Below are positions 8,324 to 17,056 of a DNA stretch of 64,000 bases, one piece after another (the first letter of the stretch is position 1; every line of letters begins with the position of its first letter). This stretch comes from Saccharibacillus alkalitolerans. GTDB taxonomy: Bacteria; Bacillota; Bacilli; Paenibacillales; Paenibacillaceae. Under the pieces are notes generated by a model. It was not told the origin of the DNA, ran no database searches, and was given only the letters and a program-made list of their open reading frames with translations. The position numbers and the translations under genes are program-made. The stretch is taken from positions 248,001 through 312,000 of the forward strand of contig NZ_JAAFGS010000002.1 in the NCBI RefSeq assembly GCF_011090185.1. Reading direction: 5' to 3'.

Positions 8324-8510
8324 AAACAACTGCATATAAGCAGCTATTTCCGCAAATTAGACTCAAGTTATAGAAATAACTGCGCCGGAGCAGCTATTTC
8401 GCGAAAAAGGCCCGGAATTGAGGTAAAAAGAACGAATTAAGCGCTCTCCTGCAGTTATTTTGTTAAAAAGGCCGTTTCGAAGTAAAATAAGTGCTCTCCT
8501 GCAGTTATTT
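8324..8510. repeat. Palindrome quartet, family A, site 1
   Basis: Four 26-bp imperfect palindromes, arm-6-arm with arms near AAATAACTGC and GCAGTTATTT, lie at 8324-8349, 8374-8399, 8435-8460 and 8485-8510. Start-to-start steps are 50, 61 and 50 bp. The central hexamers are ATATAA, GCCGGA, TCTCCT and TCTCCT; read on the other strand the last two are AGGAGA, so copies 1-2 and 3-4 face each other. Spacers (24, 35, 24 bp) have no sequence in common with those of the other sites. The gene at 7474 ends 172 bp to the left. Confidence 0.9.
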
Positions 8511-8616
8511 CGGAGCGCTCGACGGGTCGCGTCTTTCAAAGTGATTCTTCTGCGGCTTCGGTGCGGCTTCGATGCGGCTTTGACCGGCGAGCGCGCAGGA
8601 TCGTTCAATATTGGCT

Positions 8617-8654
8617 CAAAAAAAGGATCGCCTTCACAGGCGATCCTTTTTTTG
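8617..8654 (-). terminator. Bidirectional terminator downstream of thrC
   Basis: CAAAAAAAGGATCGCC pairs with GGCGATCCTTTTTTTG around a 6-nt loop, giving an A tract and a T tract on either side. It can end transcription of the thrC gene (minus strand) and any plus-strand reading from the left. The 170 bp between it and the thrC stop hold nothing I recognise. Confidence 0.9.
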
Positions 8655-8822
8655 ACGGCCGGCTTCCCGCCTTCCGCGCTCTTGCCGCTGCCGCCTTATA
8701 GCCCGCGCTGCCGCGAAAAACGCGGCTGCCGGCGGCAGGCAGTCCGTCTTCGGCTGCGTGCAAGCAGCGCCTAACGCGCTAGTCCAGCTGGCAGCCTTAG
8801 CGGCGAGTACATCACCGCGCGT

Positions 8823-10040
8823 TTAGCGCTTCAGGCTGTCCTCCGGCTGCAGCACCGGCACTTCGGCCGATACGGTGTCCGGGTATTTGATGCCGGCGCC
8901 GGTGTTCAGCGCGACGACCCGTTCGCCGTCCGCGATCCAGCCGGAAGCGCGCAGCGCGCGGGCGGCGGCGAATACGGCAGCGCCTTCCGGGCAGACGAAC
9001 GCGCCTTCGAGCCGCGCGGCGTTCTCCTGCTCGCGCAGCAGCGCTTCGTCTCCGATCGCGATCGCGCAGCCGTCCGTCTCGCGCAGCGCCTGCAGCACGA
9101 GGAAATCGCCCAGCGCCTTCGGCACGTTGATGCCGAACGCGATCGTCTCGGAATTCGGGAAGAACTCCGATTCTTCCCGCCCTTCTTCCCAGGCTTTGAC
9201 GATCGGGGCGCAGCCTTCGGCCTGCACCGCGACGAGACGCGGCAGTCTGCGTTCCGCCGGAATCCAGCCGATCGCCTGCAGCTCTTTCAGCGCTTTATGG
9301 ATGCCGATCAGCCCCACGCCGCCTCCGGTCGGATACAGGATCACGTCTGGCACGTCCCAGCCGAACTGCTCGGCGAGCTCCAGTCCCATCGTCTTTTTGC
9401 CTTCGATCCGGTACGGTTCCTTCAGCGTGGAAGCATCGAACAAGCCGAATTCCTGCACCGCGCGGCCGACGATTTTGCCCGCGTCGCTGATCAAGCCGTC
9501 GACCAGTACCAGATTGGCGCCGGATACGGCACATTCGTTGCGGGTAATCTTCGGCGCGTCGACCGGCATGACGATCGTCGCGCGAATGCCGGCTCGGGCC
9601 GCATACAGCGCCCATGCCGCTCCGGCATTTCCGTTGGTCGGCATCGCCAGCTCCGTCACGCCGAGTTCTTTTGCCCGCGAGACGCCGACCGCCGCTCCCC
9701 GCGCCTTGAACGATCCGGTCGGAATAATGCCTTCGTCCTTCATGTATAAATGCTCGATGCCCATATTTTCGCCGAGCGCCGGAACCGGAAGCAAAGGCGT
9801 CATGCCTTCGCCGAGCGATACGACGTTGGCTTCGCTTTGTACCGGCAGCAGTTCGTGATAGCGCCAGAGATCCGGGCGGCGCGCCGCGATATCTTCGCGC
9901 TTCACTTCGCTTGCGAGGCGTTCCAGATCGTAGTCGACAAGCAGAGGCGCGCCGCAGACGCAGAGCTGATGCAGCTGCGAAGCGTCGTATTCGGTGCCGC
10001 ATTTCGGACAGTGCAGATGAGAAAGATAGCTGTAAGTCAT
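8823..10040 (-). CDS. thrC: Threonine synthase
   Basis: A 405-residue PLP enzyme converting O-phosphohomoserine to threonine. The ATG at 10040 is preferred, with AGAAGGAA upstream; the protein then begins MTYSYLSHLHCPKCGTEYD. An N-terminal zinc-ribbon-like section has Cys pairs CPKCG and CVCG. The PLP lysine is Lys112 in PTGSFKARG, and a phosphate-binding loop YPTGGGVGLIG is visible. This form with an N-terminal Cys section is common in Bacillales as a second threonine synthase. It is a single gene, not in a hom-thrB operon. Confidence 0.88.
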   Translation of the reverse strand: MTYSYLSHLHCPKCGTEYDASQLHQLCVCGAPLLVDYDLERLASEVKREDIAARRPDLWRYHELLPVQSEANVVSLGEGMTPLLPVPALGENMGIEHLYMKDEGIIPTGSFKARGAAVGVSRAKELGVTELAMPTNGNAGAAWALYAARAGIRATIVMPVDAPKITRNECAVSGANLVLVDGLISDAGKIVGRAVQEFGLFDASTLKEPYRIEGKKTMGLELAEQFGWDVPDVILYPTGGGVGLIGIHKALKELQAIGWIPAERRLPRLVAVQAEGCAPIVKAWEEGREESEFFPNSETIAFGINVPKALGDFLVLQALRETDGCAIAIGDEALLREQENAARLEGAFVCPEGAAVFAAARALRASGWIADGERVVALNTGAGIKYPDTVSAEVPVLQPEDSLKR

Positions 10041-10131
10041 CACGGTTCCTTCTTTCCTGTTGTTGTTCGCGTTCGCTAAGGCTCCCGGACATTCATCCGT
10101 ACGAAGCTGCACGATCTCTTTATTCGGGGTT

Positions 10132-10160
10132 ATTCTATCAGGAAAGTGATAGATTTACAA
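10132..10160 (-). promoter_or_regulatory. Predicted promoter of thrC
   Basis: On the minus strand TTGTAA (10160-10155) and TAGAAT (10137-10132) are spaced by 17 bp. This leaves a leader of about 85 nt before the thrC start, in which I see no T-box or other riboswitch signature. Confidence 0.5.
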
Positions 10161-10220
10161 ATTTTCGCCGAAGCCCGTCTTTTCGGGCCGTCCTGCTCTC
10201 CGTTCGTCTTCTCCGAATGC

Positions 10221-10253
10221 AAAAACCCGCATGTCCCTATAGGAACATGCGGG
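10221..10253 (-). terminator. Terminator of the 10288 gene
   Basis: CCCGCATGTTCCTATAGGGACATGCGGG forms a 9-10 bp stem followed by five T residues on the minus strand, 34 bp downstream of the stop of the gene at 10288 and before the thrC promoter. Confidence 0.88.
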
Positions 10254-10287
10254 CCGCTCGTGATTCGTTTTCGCGGACTTCGTCAAG

Positions 10288-10671
10288 TCACGCCTCGTCT
10301 TCCAACAGCGACTTGAGTTTGCGCCCGCTGATTCTCATGCTGCATTCGGGATCGTGCTCGTCCGCGGACGGCGAAACGGATACGCTTCGTTCATTGACGG
10401 GCTGCATCGGCAGCGCATGCATTTTATGCTCGGGCGTTTCGGCGAGCAAAATGCGGGTTCCGTCCGGCAGCATGCCGTACTCCCGGACCCAGCCGTCTTC
10501 ATGGATAACCAGCCGGCGGCCGGGCGACGACCTGCGGCGATGCACGGGGCGTCCCGCCTGCTCGGTGCCCGGCAGCTTGAATCTCAGTCCGGCCGCCTGG
10601 GGACGCTGCACGGGTTGAACCGGAACGACGCGGGAAGCGTTTCTCACGTTGTTGATCGGCTTGATAGGCAT
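10288..10671 (-). CDS. Hypothetical protein
   Basis: A 127-residue basic protein with AAGGAGGAAG upstream of its ATG. The N-terminal 50 residues are rich in Pro, Arg and Gln (VVPVQPVQRPQAAGLRF, RRRSSPGRR) and probably disordered; the centre (RLVIHEDGWVREYGMLPDGTRILLAETPEHK) looks like a short beta fold. There is no signal peptide or membrane segment. It is a single gene with its own terminator. I do not recognise it. Confidence 0.65.
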   Translation of the reverse strand: MPIKPINNVRNASRVVPVQPVQRPQAAGLRFKLPGTEQAGRPVHRRRSSPGRRLVIHEDGWVREYGMLPDGTRILLAETPEHKMHALPMQPVNERSVSVSPSADEHDPECSMRISGRKLKSLLEDEA

Positions 10672-10793
10672 GATGCGGCTTCCTCCTTAGGCCCGGCCTT
10701 TCCCGAAAAAGCGAAGGCCGGGCGACGGTATTTCGTTGCAGGTGCGTAAGCGTCGTTCGGCCGCGGCTCCGTCCTCCGGCTGCCCAAGGCCGC

Positions 10794-12869
10794 TTAAATC
10801 TTGAATTTGGCGGCCGCTTCGCCGAGTTCCTGGGTCAGACGTTCGATGCTCTGTACCATATCGGCGAGGTGGCTGACCATGCCCGACTGTTCCTGCACGG
10901 TCGCCGTCACCTGCTGAACCGAAGCCGACACTTCCTCGCCCGACGCCGACATGCTTTGCGACGCTTCCAGCACTTCGTCCTTATCGCGTTCCATGGCTTT
11001 GAATTCCGACGCCATGTCGCGGATTTGACCCGTAATCGCCGTTACGCTCTGCATGATGTCTTCGAACGACTGGCGGGTGCGGTCCACGTATTCGTTTTGC
11101 GTCGACGAAATTTCGCGGATCGCTCCGACGCTTTCGTTGCTCTTCTCCACCTGTTCGAGCGTCTGGCGGATAATGCCGCCGATTTCGTTCGCCTGGTCGG
11201 CCGACTGCTGCGCCAGCTTGCGAATTTCATCCGCCACTACGGCAAAGCCCCGTCCGTGCTCTCCGGCTCTTGCCGCCTCGATCGAAGCGTTCAGCGCCAG
11301 CAGGTTCGTCTGCGTCGAGATCTGATTGATCGCGTCCGTGATCTGTCCGATCCGCTGCGAGCTTTCGGCCAGCATTTCGGTCGTCGTCGAAATATTTTGA
11401 ATTTCCAGCTCGTTTTTGGCGTTGATATCGATCAGGCTGCTCACGACGCTGCTGCTGGCATCGAAGACTTGATTGATCGAATCGGCGCTGCCTTGAATGA
11501 TTTCCGTCTTGCGGCCGAGGGACTCGATCCGCTCGCCGATGCCGTAGAACCGGCCGACGATACGCTCGGTGTCGTGCGACTGCGATTCCATCGCTTTCGC
11601 GATTTCCATCGTCGTGACCGACGTTTCGCCGATCGAACGCGCCGTACTTTGCGAGGTGCGCTCAAGGTCGGTCGTATTGGCGGTCAGCACTTCGATAGAG
11701 TGGTTCATCTGCCCGATCAGCAGCTTGTTGCTGTCGGCCATCGTGTTGAAGCTGTCCGCCAGGTCGGCGAGTTCGCTCTTGTACTTGCCTTCCGCACGGG
11801 CCGTCAGATCCCCCTCCGCCAGCCGCTTGAACAGTCCGTTCAGGCGCGCGATCGGCACGGTGATGCTGCGCGAGATCAGGATACCGACCGCTACGGCCAG
11901 CAGAATCGAGACCAGAATCGCCAGCAGCATGTTTTTCAGCAGGCCGCCGAGCGGAGCTTGAATATCTTTGTAGGAGTCCTGTACGAGCACGACCCAATCC
12001 GCAGCCGGAATCTTGGAATAGCGGATGTACGATTGATCGTTTTCCACGCTGCCTTTCAAAATTTCCCCGTTCGTTTCCTCGGCCAACAGATTTTCGAAGC
12101 CTTCCGACTCATAAGGTTTCCCCACTGTCGAGTCGTCCTTCGAATCGTACATAACCGTACCGCCGCGGCTTGTCACGATGAGGGAGCCTTCTTTGTTAAT
12201 CTGGATGTTCTGAAGCTTCTCGACGAAAAATTGGGCCGATATCGTATTGATCGACACGCCGAGCACTTTTCCGCTGCTTCCCTTAACCGGCTGAGCGAAA
12301 ACGACGATCAGGTTGCCCGTCGTTTTCGACAGAATCGCATCGCTGATGAAGGGTTGGCCCGACTGCATCACTTTCTGGAAGTATTCGCGGTCCGAGCGGT
12401 CTCCCTTCAGCGAATCCGGATTGCTGGCAGCCACGATCGTTCCCTTGCTGTCCGCAACCATCATCGACTCGATTCCGGTCGACCCGGCCTGCGCTTCCTT
12501 GAACAGCTCGTTCGTTTGGGCCTGCAGCGCGTTTGACGGAGAAAAGAATGCCTCTTCGTTCATGGTTCCGGCATCCCTCAGCTCCAGCAGATTCCGAAGA
12601 CTGGGCGATACCGATATGTTATGGGCCAGTTGACCTTCCAGATCGACCAGCGCCGACAGGCTCTCGCTCGTCCGGTCCGCATTGGCATTGATCTCGTCCT
12701 TGCTTTTGACCGTGATCAAAGCAGAACTGAAAGTGAAAGCCAGCAGGTTCGAACCTACCAATACGATCACGATCAGCAAGCTAATCAGCAAAGGCAGTTT
12801 GACTTTCAGCGAAAGACGCTTCGCCTTCCTCGGTTCGTTCTGCTTCTGTTCCTTTATTTGTTTCGCCAT
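10794..12869 (-). CDS. Methyl-accepting chemotaxis protein
   Basis: A 691-residue chemoreceptor, taking the ATG at 12869 behind AAAGGGG. Order: cytoplasmic basic tail, transmembrane helix (about 22-45), extracellular sensor of double-Cache type (about 50-300, with the PQ/DSKG pattern [32 protein letters not shown]), second transmembrane helix ([23 protein letters not shown]), HAMP, then a long coiled-coil signalling domain with the conserved hairpin tip ([25 protein letters not shown]). The Cache domain suggests small-molecule sensing such as amino or organic acids; the ligand is unknown. A sigma-D-like promoter lies upstream. Confidence 0.93.
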   Translation of the reverse strand: MAKQIKEQKQNEPRKAKRLSLKVKLPLLISLLIVIVLVGSNLLAFTFSSALITVKSKDEINANADRTSESLSALVDLEGQLAHNISVSPSLRNLLELRDAGTMNEEAFFSPSNALQAQTNELFKEAQAGSTGIESMMVADSKGTIVAASNPDSLKGDRSDREYFQKVMQSGQPFISDAILSKTTGNLIVVFAQPVKGSSGKVLGVSINTISAQFFVEKLQNIQINKEGSLIVTSRGGTVMYDSKDDSTVGKPYESEGFENLLAEETNGEILKGSVENDQSYIRYSKIPAADWVVLVQDSYKDIQAPLGGLLKNMLLAILVSILLAVAVGILISRSITVPIARLNGLFKRLAEGDLTARAEGKYKSELADLADSFNTMADSNKLLIGQMNHSIEVLTANTTDLERTSQSTARSIGETSVTTMEIAKAMESQSHDTERIVGRFYGIGERIESLGRKTEIIQGSADSINQVFDASSSVVSSLIDINAKNELEIQNISTTTEMLAESSQRIGQITDAINQISTQTNLLALNASIEAARAGEHGRGFAVVADEIRKLAQQSADQANEIGGIIRQTLEQVEKSNESVGAIREISSTQNEYVDRTRQSFEDIMQSVTAITGQIRDMASEFKAMERDKDEVLEASQSMSASGEEVSASVQQVTATVQEQSGMVSHLADMVQSIERLTQELGEAAAKFKI

Positions 12870-12919
12870 TATTTGTACCCCTTTCTGCACATGGGCCACT
12901 CCCGGCCGCTATAAGCGTT

Positions 12920-12947
12920 TTATCGGCCTTTTTCGACAAAATAATTA
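12920..12947 (-). promoter_or_regulatory. Sigma-D-like (motility) promoter of the chemoreceptor
   Basis: On the minus strand TAAT (12947-12944) and GCCGATAA (12927-12920) are separated by 16 bp, close to the flagellar sigma-D consensus TAAA-N15-GCCGATAT. It lies about 50 bp upstream of the start codon, which is the expected control for a chemotaxis receptor. Confidence 0.65.
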
Positions 12948-13153
12948 CACGATTCCTAACTATTTTTTCCCATTTTTTTGCCATCGGCACCGAAAGCTCC
13001 TAATGCAGCCTCTTTCCTCCGTTCGCCGCAAAAATGAACGAATCGCTTTTTCGCGTGGAGGTTTCGCATTCCTTTGCCCTTTGCGGCCGTTTTTTTGTTA
13101 AACTGTACAAAGCGATTGTTTTTCATTTTCTATACGGCATGGAGGCAGAACTT

Positions 13154-14032
13154 TTGAATTATATCGTTTTGGACATTGAGTTTAACGGCCGCAAGTTTGC
13201 CAGCCCGCACCCGATGGAAGTGATCGAGATCGGTGCCGTGCGGCTGGACGAATCGCTGCGGGATACCGATACGTTCGCGGCATTCATCAAGCCCGTGTAT
13301 TTTGCCAAGCTGAATTCCTTCATCAAGAAAAAGACGGGGATTCCGCAGGAATCGATCGACGGCGCGGCCCGCTTCCCGAAAGTTATCGGGGATTTCCGGG
13401 AATGGCTGGACGCCAAGCCGGGTCCCGTCACCTTCGTCGTCTGGGGCGGCGAGGACATCAAGCGCATCGTGCAGGACGTTCGGATGCACAAGCTGGACGA
13501 GACGTACTGGACGCAGACCCCTTCGCTCGACCTGCTGAAAGGCTTCCTGCAGACGCAGGGGCTCAAGAACGACGTCAGCGTCGAAGGCGCCCTGGAAATG
13601 CTGGGCATCGAAGCTTCGGGAGCCGCCCACCGCGCGCTGGACGACGCGAAGATGACCGCCGACATTTTCCGCGCCGCCTACGAGAAGCTCGATCTGACGC
13701 TGGCCAAGGAATACAAAGACACGTTCTCGAATTCGAAGGAACGCCGCATCGTCCGCTCGGCGGCGAAGTCGCTGGCTTCTCGCCGCATCGCGCCGACGTG
13801 GGAGCTGGCGGTGGAGCATTATTTGAAGGGGAAAATTGCGCTGGAAGATCCGCGCAAGGAAGCGGAACTGCGCGCTTACTTCGACGCGCTGCCGGCATTC
13901 CCGATGCCGACGCGGGCGGAAGAAGCTCCTCAAGGCGCCGCTGCGGCAGAAGCCGCGAATTCCGCGTCCCGGCCGGAAGCGGCGGCTGCCGCAGCCGAAC
14001 GGCCGCTCGCGGAGCCGGAACAGGCGGAGTGA
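13154..14032 (+). CDS. DEDDh 3'-5' exonuclease, KapD-like
   Basis: The chosen start is TTG at 13154, because GGAGG (13141-13145) lies 8 nt upstream; an ATG at 13139 overlaps that site. The protein then starts near (M)NYIVLDIEFNG and has 292 residues. Exonuclease motifs are present: Asp/Glu in DIEFNG, the Asp of LDLLK, and His/Asp in AAHRALDDAKM. The fold matches KapD-type exonucleases of Bacillus, which are about 200 residues long; here a C-terminal extension of about 90 residues ends in an Ala/Glu/Pro-rich, probably disordered tail. Nucleic-acid trimming is predicted; the target is unknown. Confidence 0.82.
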   Translation: MNYIVLDIEFNGRKFASPHPMEVIEIGAVRLDESLRDTDTFAAFIKPVYFAKLNSFIKKKTGIPQESIDGAARFPKVIGDFREWLDAKPGPVTFVVWGGEDIKRIVQDVRMHKLDETYWTQTPSLDLLKGFLQTQGLKNDVSVEGALEMLGIEASGAAHRALDDAKMTADIFRAAYEKLDLTLAKEYKDTFSNSKERRIVRSAAKSLASRRIAPTWELAVEHYLKGKIALEDPRKEAELRAYFDALPAFPMPTRAEEAPQGAAAAEAANSASRPEAAAAAAERPLAEPEQAE

Positions 14033-14056
14033 TCGTTTCGCCAAGCGACAAAAAAA

Positions 14057-14095
14057 AACCGCTCGCGGACTCCGGTCCGTCGGGCGGTTCTTTTC
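14057..14095 (+). terminator. Terminator of the exonuclease gene
   Basis: AACCGCTCGCGGAC pairs with GTCCGTCGGGCGGTT around TCCG, then TCTTTTC. A run of A residues precedes the stem. It begins 25 bp after the stop codon. Confidence 0.85.
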
Positions 14096-14192
14096 GTCGT
14101 TCGGTGTTCGTCGTTCGGGTCTGGTCGCTCAGCTTGTCGGCACGAATATTCGCTTCAACCGCGCATTCGCGCCGGGAAGGCTGCTCCCGCAA

Positions 14193-15305
14193 TCACTTCT
14201 TCAGCGGGTTCTTCATAAAGTAATAATGTCCCTGCCCGACCGGCGCATTCACGACGGCCGCGCCGCCTTCGAATTCGCCGACCGTGATATCGTTCGTTCG
14301 CAAATCGACGATCGCTTTGCCGAACCGGTCGATCAGAATTTTGTTTCCGCCTTGGCGCTGCACAAAAGCGATTCCTTCCTTGAAAGAACCGACCTCGGCG
14401 CCTTCGTCGCTGTACTGCGCGGGAATGACCAGTTTGCCGGTTGCGCCGATGTAGCCCCATTTGCCGCTTCGGTCGCTTGCGCTGCCGCCGACTTTCACGG
14501 CCGCGCGCCCTTCGCTGAACGCCTGCCCGCCGGTATACTGCGCTTTGACGACGATTTTGCTTTTGGCGTTCACGTAGCCGTATTTTCCGTTTTGCAGGAA
14601 CAGGGCCAGACCTTCGCTGAACGGCGCGGCTCCGTCGAACTGCGGCTTGATGACCGTTTTTCCTTTTTTGTCGATATAGCCCCACTTCCCGTTCTTCATG
14701 ACAGGAGCCAGGCCTTCGCTGAACACGTCCAGCATCGCGTACTGCGGCTTGACGACTTCTTTGCCGTTCAGGTCGATAAAGCCGCCGACATACGCCGATC
14801 CTTTGCGCTTCCATACGACGGCCATGCCGTCTTTGAACTCGTGAACTTCGTCGTAAGCGGCGGTGAGCTTCGTTTTGCCGGTCTTATCGATATAATTCCA
14901 TTTGCCGCCGCTTTTCTTGACCGCCGCCAGTCCGCCGTTGAAGCCTTCGACGACCCGCTCGTACTGCGGTTTAATCGCTATTTTGCCCTTTTTGTCCACG
15001 AAACCCCACAGTTTCCCTTTGCGGACGGCGGCCAGACCTTCGCTGAACGGTTTGACTTCGTCGAACTGCGCCTTGATGACCGTCTTGCCGTCCGTATTCG
15101 TATATCCGTACAGCTTATTGCCGGCGTTCCAGAAGAAAGCGAGTCCTTCGCTCAATCCGCCGATCGCGTCGTAACTTACCGTTTTGGCCGTGCCGTTCAC
15201 GATGCTTGCCGCACTGTCGGCCGCATGCGCCGCCGGTAATCCGGGGGCTCCCGAGACCGACACGGTCAAAGCCAGCGCAAGCAGGATGGATGTTCTTTTT
15301 TTCAA
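14193..15305 (-). CDS. Secreted WG-repeat protein
   Basis: A 370-residue protein with a signal peptide (MKKRTSILLALALTVSVSGA, cleavage near AHA-AD at about 28). The mature protein consists of seven or eight WG repeats, each about 40 residues with the pattern GK-W/YGYIDKKGKTVIKPQFD-...-FSEGLA. These form beta-propeller-like or solenoid structures of uncertain function. No catalytic motif is visible. It is a single gene on the minus strand; the 55 bp downstream hold the next gene's terminator on the opposite strand. Confidence 0.88.
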   Translation of the reverse strand: MKKRTSILLALALTVSVSGAPGLPAAHAADSAASIVNGTAKTVSYDAIGGLSEGLAFFWNAGNKLYGYTNTDGKTVIKAQFDEVKPFSEGLAAVRKGKLWGFVDKKGKIAIKPQYERVVEGFNGGLAAVKKSGGKWNYIDKTGKTKLTAAYDEVHEFKDGMAVVWKRKGSAYVGGFIDLNGKEVVKPQYAMLDVFSEGLAPVMKNGKWGYIDKKGKTVIKPQFDGAAPFSEGLALFLQNGKYGYVNAKSKIVVKAQYTGGQAFSEGRAAVKVGGSASDRSGKWGYIGATGKLVIPAQYSDEGAEVGSFKEGIAFVQRQGGNKILIDRFGKAIVDLRTNDITVGEFEGGAAVVNAPVGQGHYYFMKNPLKK

Positions 15306-15378
15306 TGTCTGTTTCCCCTCTCTCGTATGTACATAAGCCTAGCAGTTATTTACCCACGATTTCGGTCCCGGCATCGCG

Positions 15379-15410
15379 AAAAACCCGATTTCCCTTTCGG
15401 AAAATCGGGC
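15379..15410 (-). terminator. Terminator of the Gfo/Idh/MocA gene
   Basis: GCCCGATTTTCCGAAAGGGAAATCGGG forms an 8-bp stem followed by TTTTTCGCG on the minus strand, 29 bp after the stop of the gene at 15439. Confidence 0.88.
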
Positions 15411-15438
15411 CCGGCCGGCTTCGCTTCGCGCAAAACCT

Positions 15439-16443
15439 TTACTCGAACGGGTACTTCAGTCCCCACTGCGCGCGCACGTTGTCCAGCAGCCGCATGATGC
15501 CCATGGACTCGGCCAGCGAGATCACGCCGCTCTCGCGGCGGCCTTCCAGCAGCGCGCGGCCGACTTCCTCGGCTTCGTACGCGTAGCCCTTGATGCCGCG
15601 ATCTTCCCGGTCGTCCGTGACTTTGACCGGTTCCTCGCCGGAAACGTACAGCGTCGCTTCCTTCGCGAACAGGAACTGCGGGATATGAATGTAGCCTTTG
15701 GTTCCGTGGATAAAGGCATCGTTGGGCATATCCAGGCGGATTCCCCCGTGCAGCGAAGCCGTCTTGCCGTCGCCGTAATCGAGCAGGATCGTGAAATGCT
15801 CGTCCACGCCGGTCTCGCCGATATGCGCGGTCGTCCAGATATTGTCCGGATTCGGCCCGAAGATCATCGAAGCGAACGAGACCGGATAGATGCCCGCGTC
15901 CAGCAGCGCGCCGCCGCCCAGTTCCGGGTTCAGCAGACGGCCTTCCGGATTCCATCCGGCATCGAAGCCGAACTCGGCTTTGACGACGCGGACATCGCCG
16001 ATTTTCTCCTCCGACAGCCACTGCCGAACTTGTTCAAGCGGCTTCAGGAAACGCGACCACATCGCCTCCATCAGGAACAGCTTTTTCTCGCGCGCCGTCT
16101 CGATCAGCTCGTTCAGCTCGCCCGCATTAACCGTGAACGGCTTTTCGCACAGTACCGCTTTGCCCGCGTTCAAGGCCGTCAGCACGTTTTCTTTATGAAA
16201 AGGATGCGGAGTCGCTACGTAAATCGCGTCCACTTCCGGATCGTTGGCCAAATCTTCGTAGCTGCCGTGCGCCGTGGGCGCGCCGAACTTATCCGCGAAT
16301 TTGCGCGCGCTCTCTTCGGTCCGCGAACCGATCGCGTACAGTTCGCCGTTCGAAGCATGCTTCAGGTCGGAAGCGAACTGCTCGGCGATCCAGCCCGTCC
16401 CCAAAATGCCCCATTTGATGTTGCCGTTTGCCGCCTCGCTCAT
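15439..16443 (-). CDS. Gfo/Idh/MocA family oxidoreductase
   Basis: The ATG at 16443 follows AAGGAGGAGAAACA. The 334-residue protein has an N-terminal Rossmann fold (IKWGILGTGWIAEQFASDL, GxGxxA motif) and the family's EKPF element (AVLCEKPFTVNAGE) whose Lys contacts substrate and cofactor, followed by the C-terminal alpha/beta domain (KAEFGFDAGWNPEGRLLNPELGGGALLDAGIYPVSF). Such enzymes oxidise sugars, inositols or related diols with NAD(P). The specific substrate cannot be read. A 16-bp inverted repeat lies just upstream and could be an operator. Confidence 0.9.
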   Translation of the reverse strand: MSEAANGNIKWGILGTGWIAEQFASDLKHASNGELYAIGSRTEESARKFADKFGAPTAHGSYEDLANDPEVDAIYVATPHPFHKENVLTALNAGKAVLCEKPFTVNAGELNELIETAREKKLFLMEAMWSRFLKPLEQVRQWLSEEKIGDVRVVKAEFGFDAGWNPEGRLLNPELGGGALLDAGIYPVSFASMIFGPNPDNIWTTAHIGETGVDEHFTILLDYGDGKTASLHGGIRLDMPNDAFIHGTKGYIHIPQFLFAKEATLYVSGEEPVKVTDDREDRGIKGYAYEAEEVGRALLEGRRESGVISLAESMGIMRLLDNVRAQWGLKYPFE

Positions 16444-16466
16444 TGTTTCTCCTCCTTGATAGATAG

Positions 16467-16482
16467 AAATCGTTTTCGATTT
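16467..16482 (-). promoter_or_regulatory. Candidate operator upstream of the oxidoreductase
   Basis: AAATCG-TTTT-CGATTT is a perfect inverted repeat beginning 24 bp upstream of the start codon of the gene at 15439. It could bind a LacI- or GntR-type repressor. No regulator gene is adjacent, so this is only a symmetry observation. Confidence 0.4.
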
Positions 16483-16633
16483 ACATATCGGCCCGTCTGC
16501 CGCAGGGTTCGGACAGCCGCTTCGACTATCGTTTAGCATGGGGCCGCTTTTATGTAAGGCCTTTCCTTGTATACTTTACCAGATCGGCTCGGGAAAAGGT
16601 AGCGAGACGGCCGCCGTGCAGCAAACCGCTCGG

Positions 16634-16827
16634 CTAACGGATTCCATGTCCCTTAGACCGGCAAATCAAGCCTTTCCGCGATTTTAACGGATCGCATATC
16701 CGTTAGCCGCCCGCCGAGCCTCTTTTTCCGCCAAAAATCAGCTAATTCCCGCTCTAAGCGTCACCTGAATCCGTTAGAATTTTCCCGCCGCTCAAAATAC
16801 CCGTTAAGCGTCTCCTGGTTCCGTTAC
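16634..16827. repeat. Palindrome quartet, family D
   Basis: Four imperfect palindromes with arms near CTAACGG and CCGTTAG lie at 16634-16656, 16684-16706, 16754-16777 and 16804-16827. Steps are 50, 70 and 50 bp. Copies 1-2 read CTAACGGA first; copies 3-4 are inverted and on the other strand end AGGTGACGCTTAG and AGGAGACGCTTAA. The layout matches families A and E although the sequence differs. The rest of the 613-bp gap between the genes at 15439 and 17057 holds only the terminator at 16951 and the inverted repeat at 16467. Confidence 0.88.
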
Positions 16828-16950
16828 ATTGTCAAACCAGCCGCATTTCGCCTCTCCGCGTCGGCTCGTTCCGTCAGCATGCCCGGCAGCCTTCCGCGGC
16901 CGCCGATAGAAGGCCGACTCCGCAGCCTCGGCCGCCCACGCGATGACGCA

Positions 16951-17007
16951 ATGCCAAAAGCCGCTTCTGCGACTCTCTCCGGAAAGGAAAGAAGTGCAAA
17001 AGCGGCT
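16951..17007 (-). terminator. Terminator of the sugar transporter operon
   Basis: On the minus strand AGCCGCTTTTGC pairs with GCAGAAGCGGCT across a 25-nt loop section, then CTTTTGGCATT. It begins 50 bp after the permease stop. The large loop lowers certainty. Confidence 0.65.
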
Positions 17008-17056
17008 GCGGAAGATCGGGGTTCGAACGGCGATCGCCGGGAGCGAAGCCGACAGA

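Noticed and set aside
8324-8510. Quartets of regularly spaced palindromes as a CRISPR array
   Set aside because: Only four copies per site, copies 3-4 are inverted, spacers are 24 and 35 bp in a fixed pattern, and no cas gene is in the window.
8324-8510. Quartet hairpins as a CsrA (GGA-loop) sponge RNA
   Set aside because: AGGAGA, ACAGGA and GCCGGA loops fit, but other loops in the same quartets (ATATAA, AAATAA, GTATAA, ATATGA) have no GGA, and families D and E do not keep hexamer loops.
10041-10137. Regulatory RNA in the thrC leader
   Set aside because: The leader of about 85 nt has no terminator hairpin or recognisable riboswitch core.
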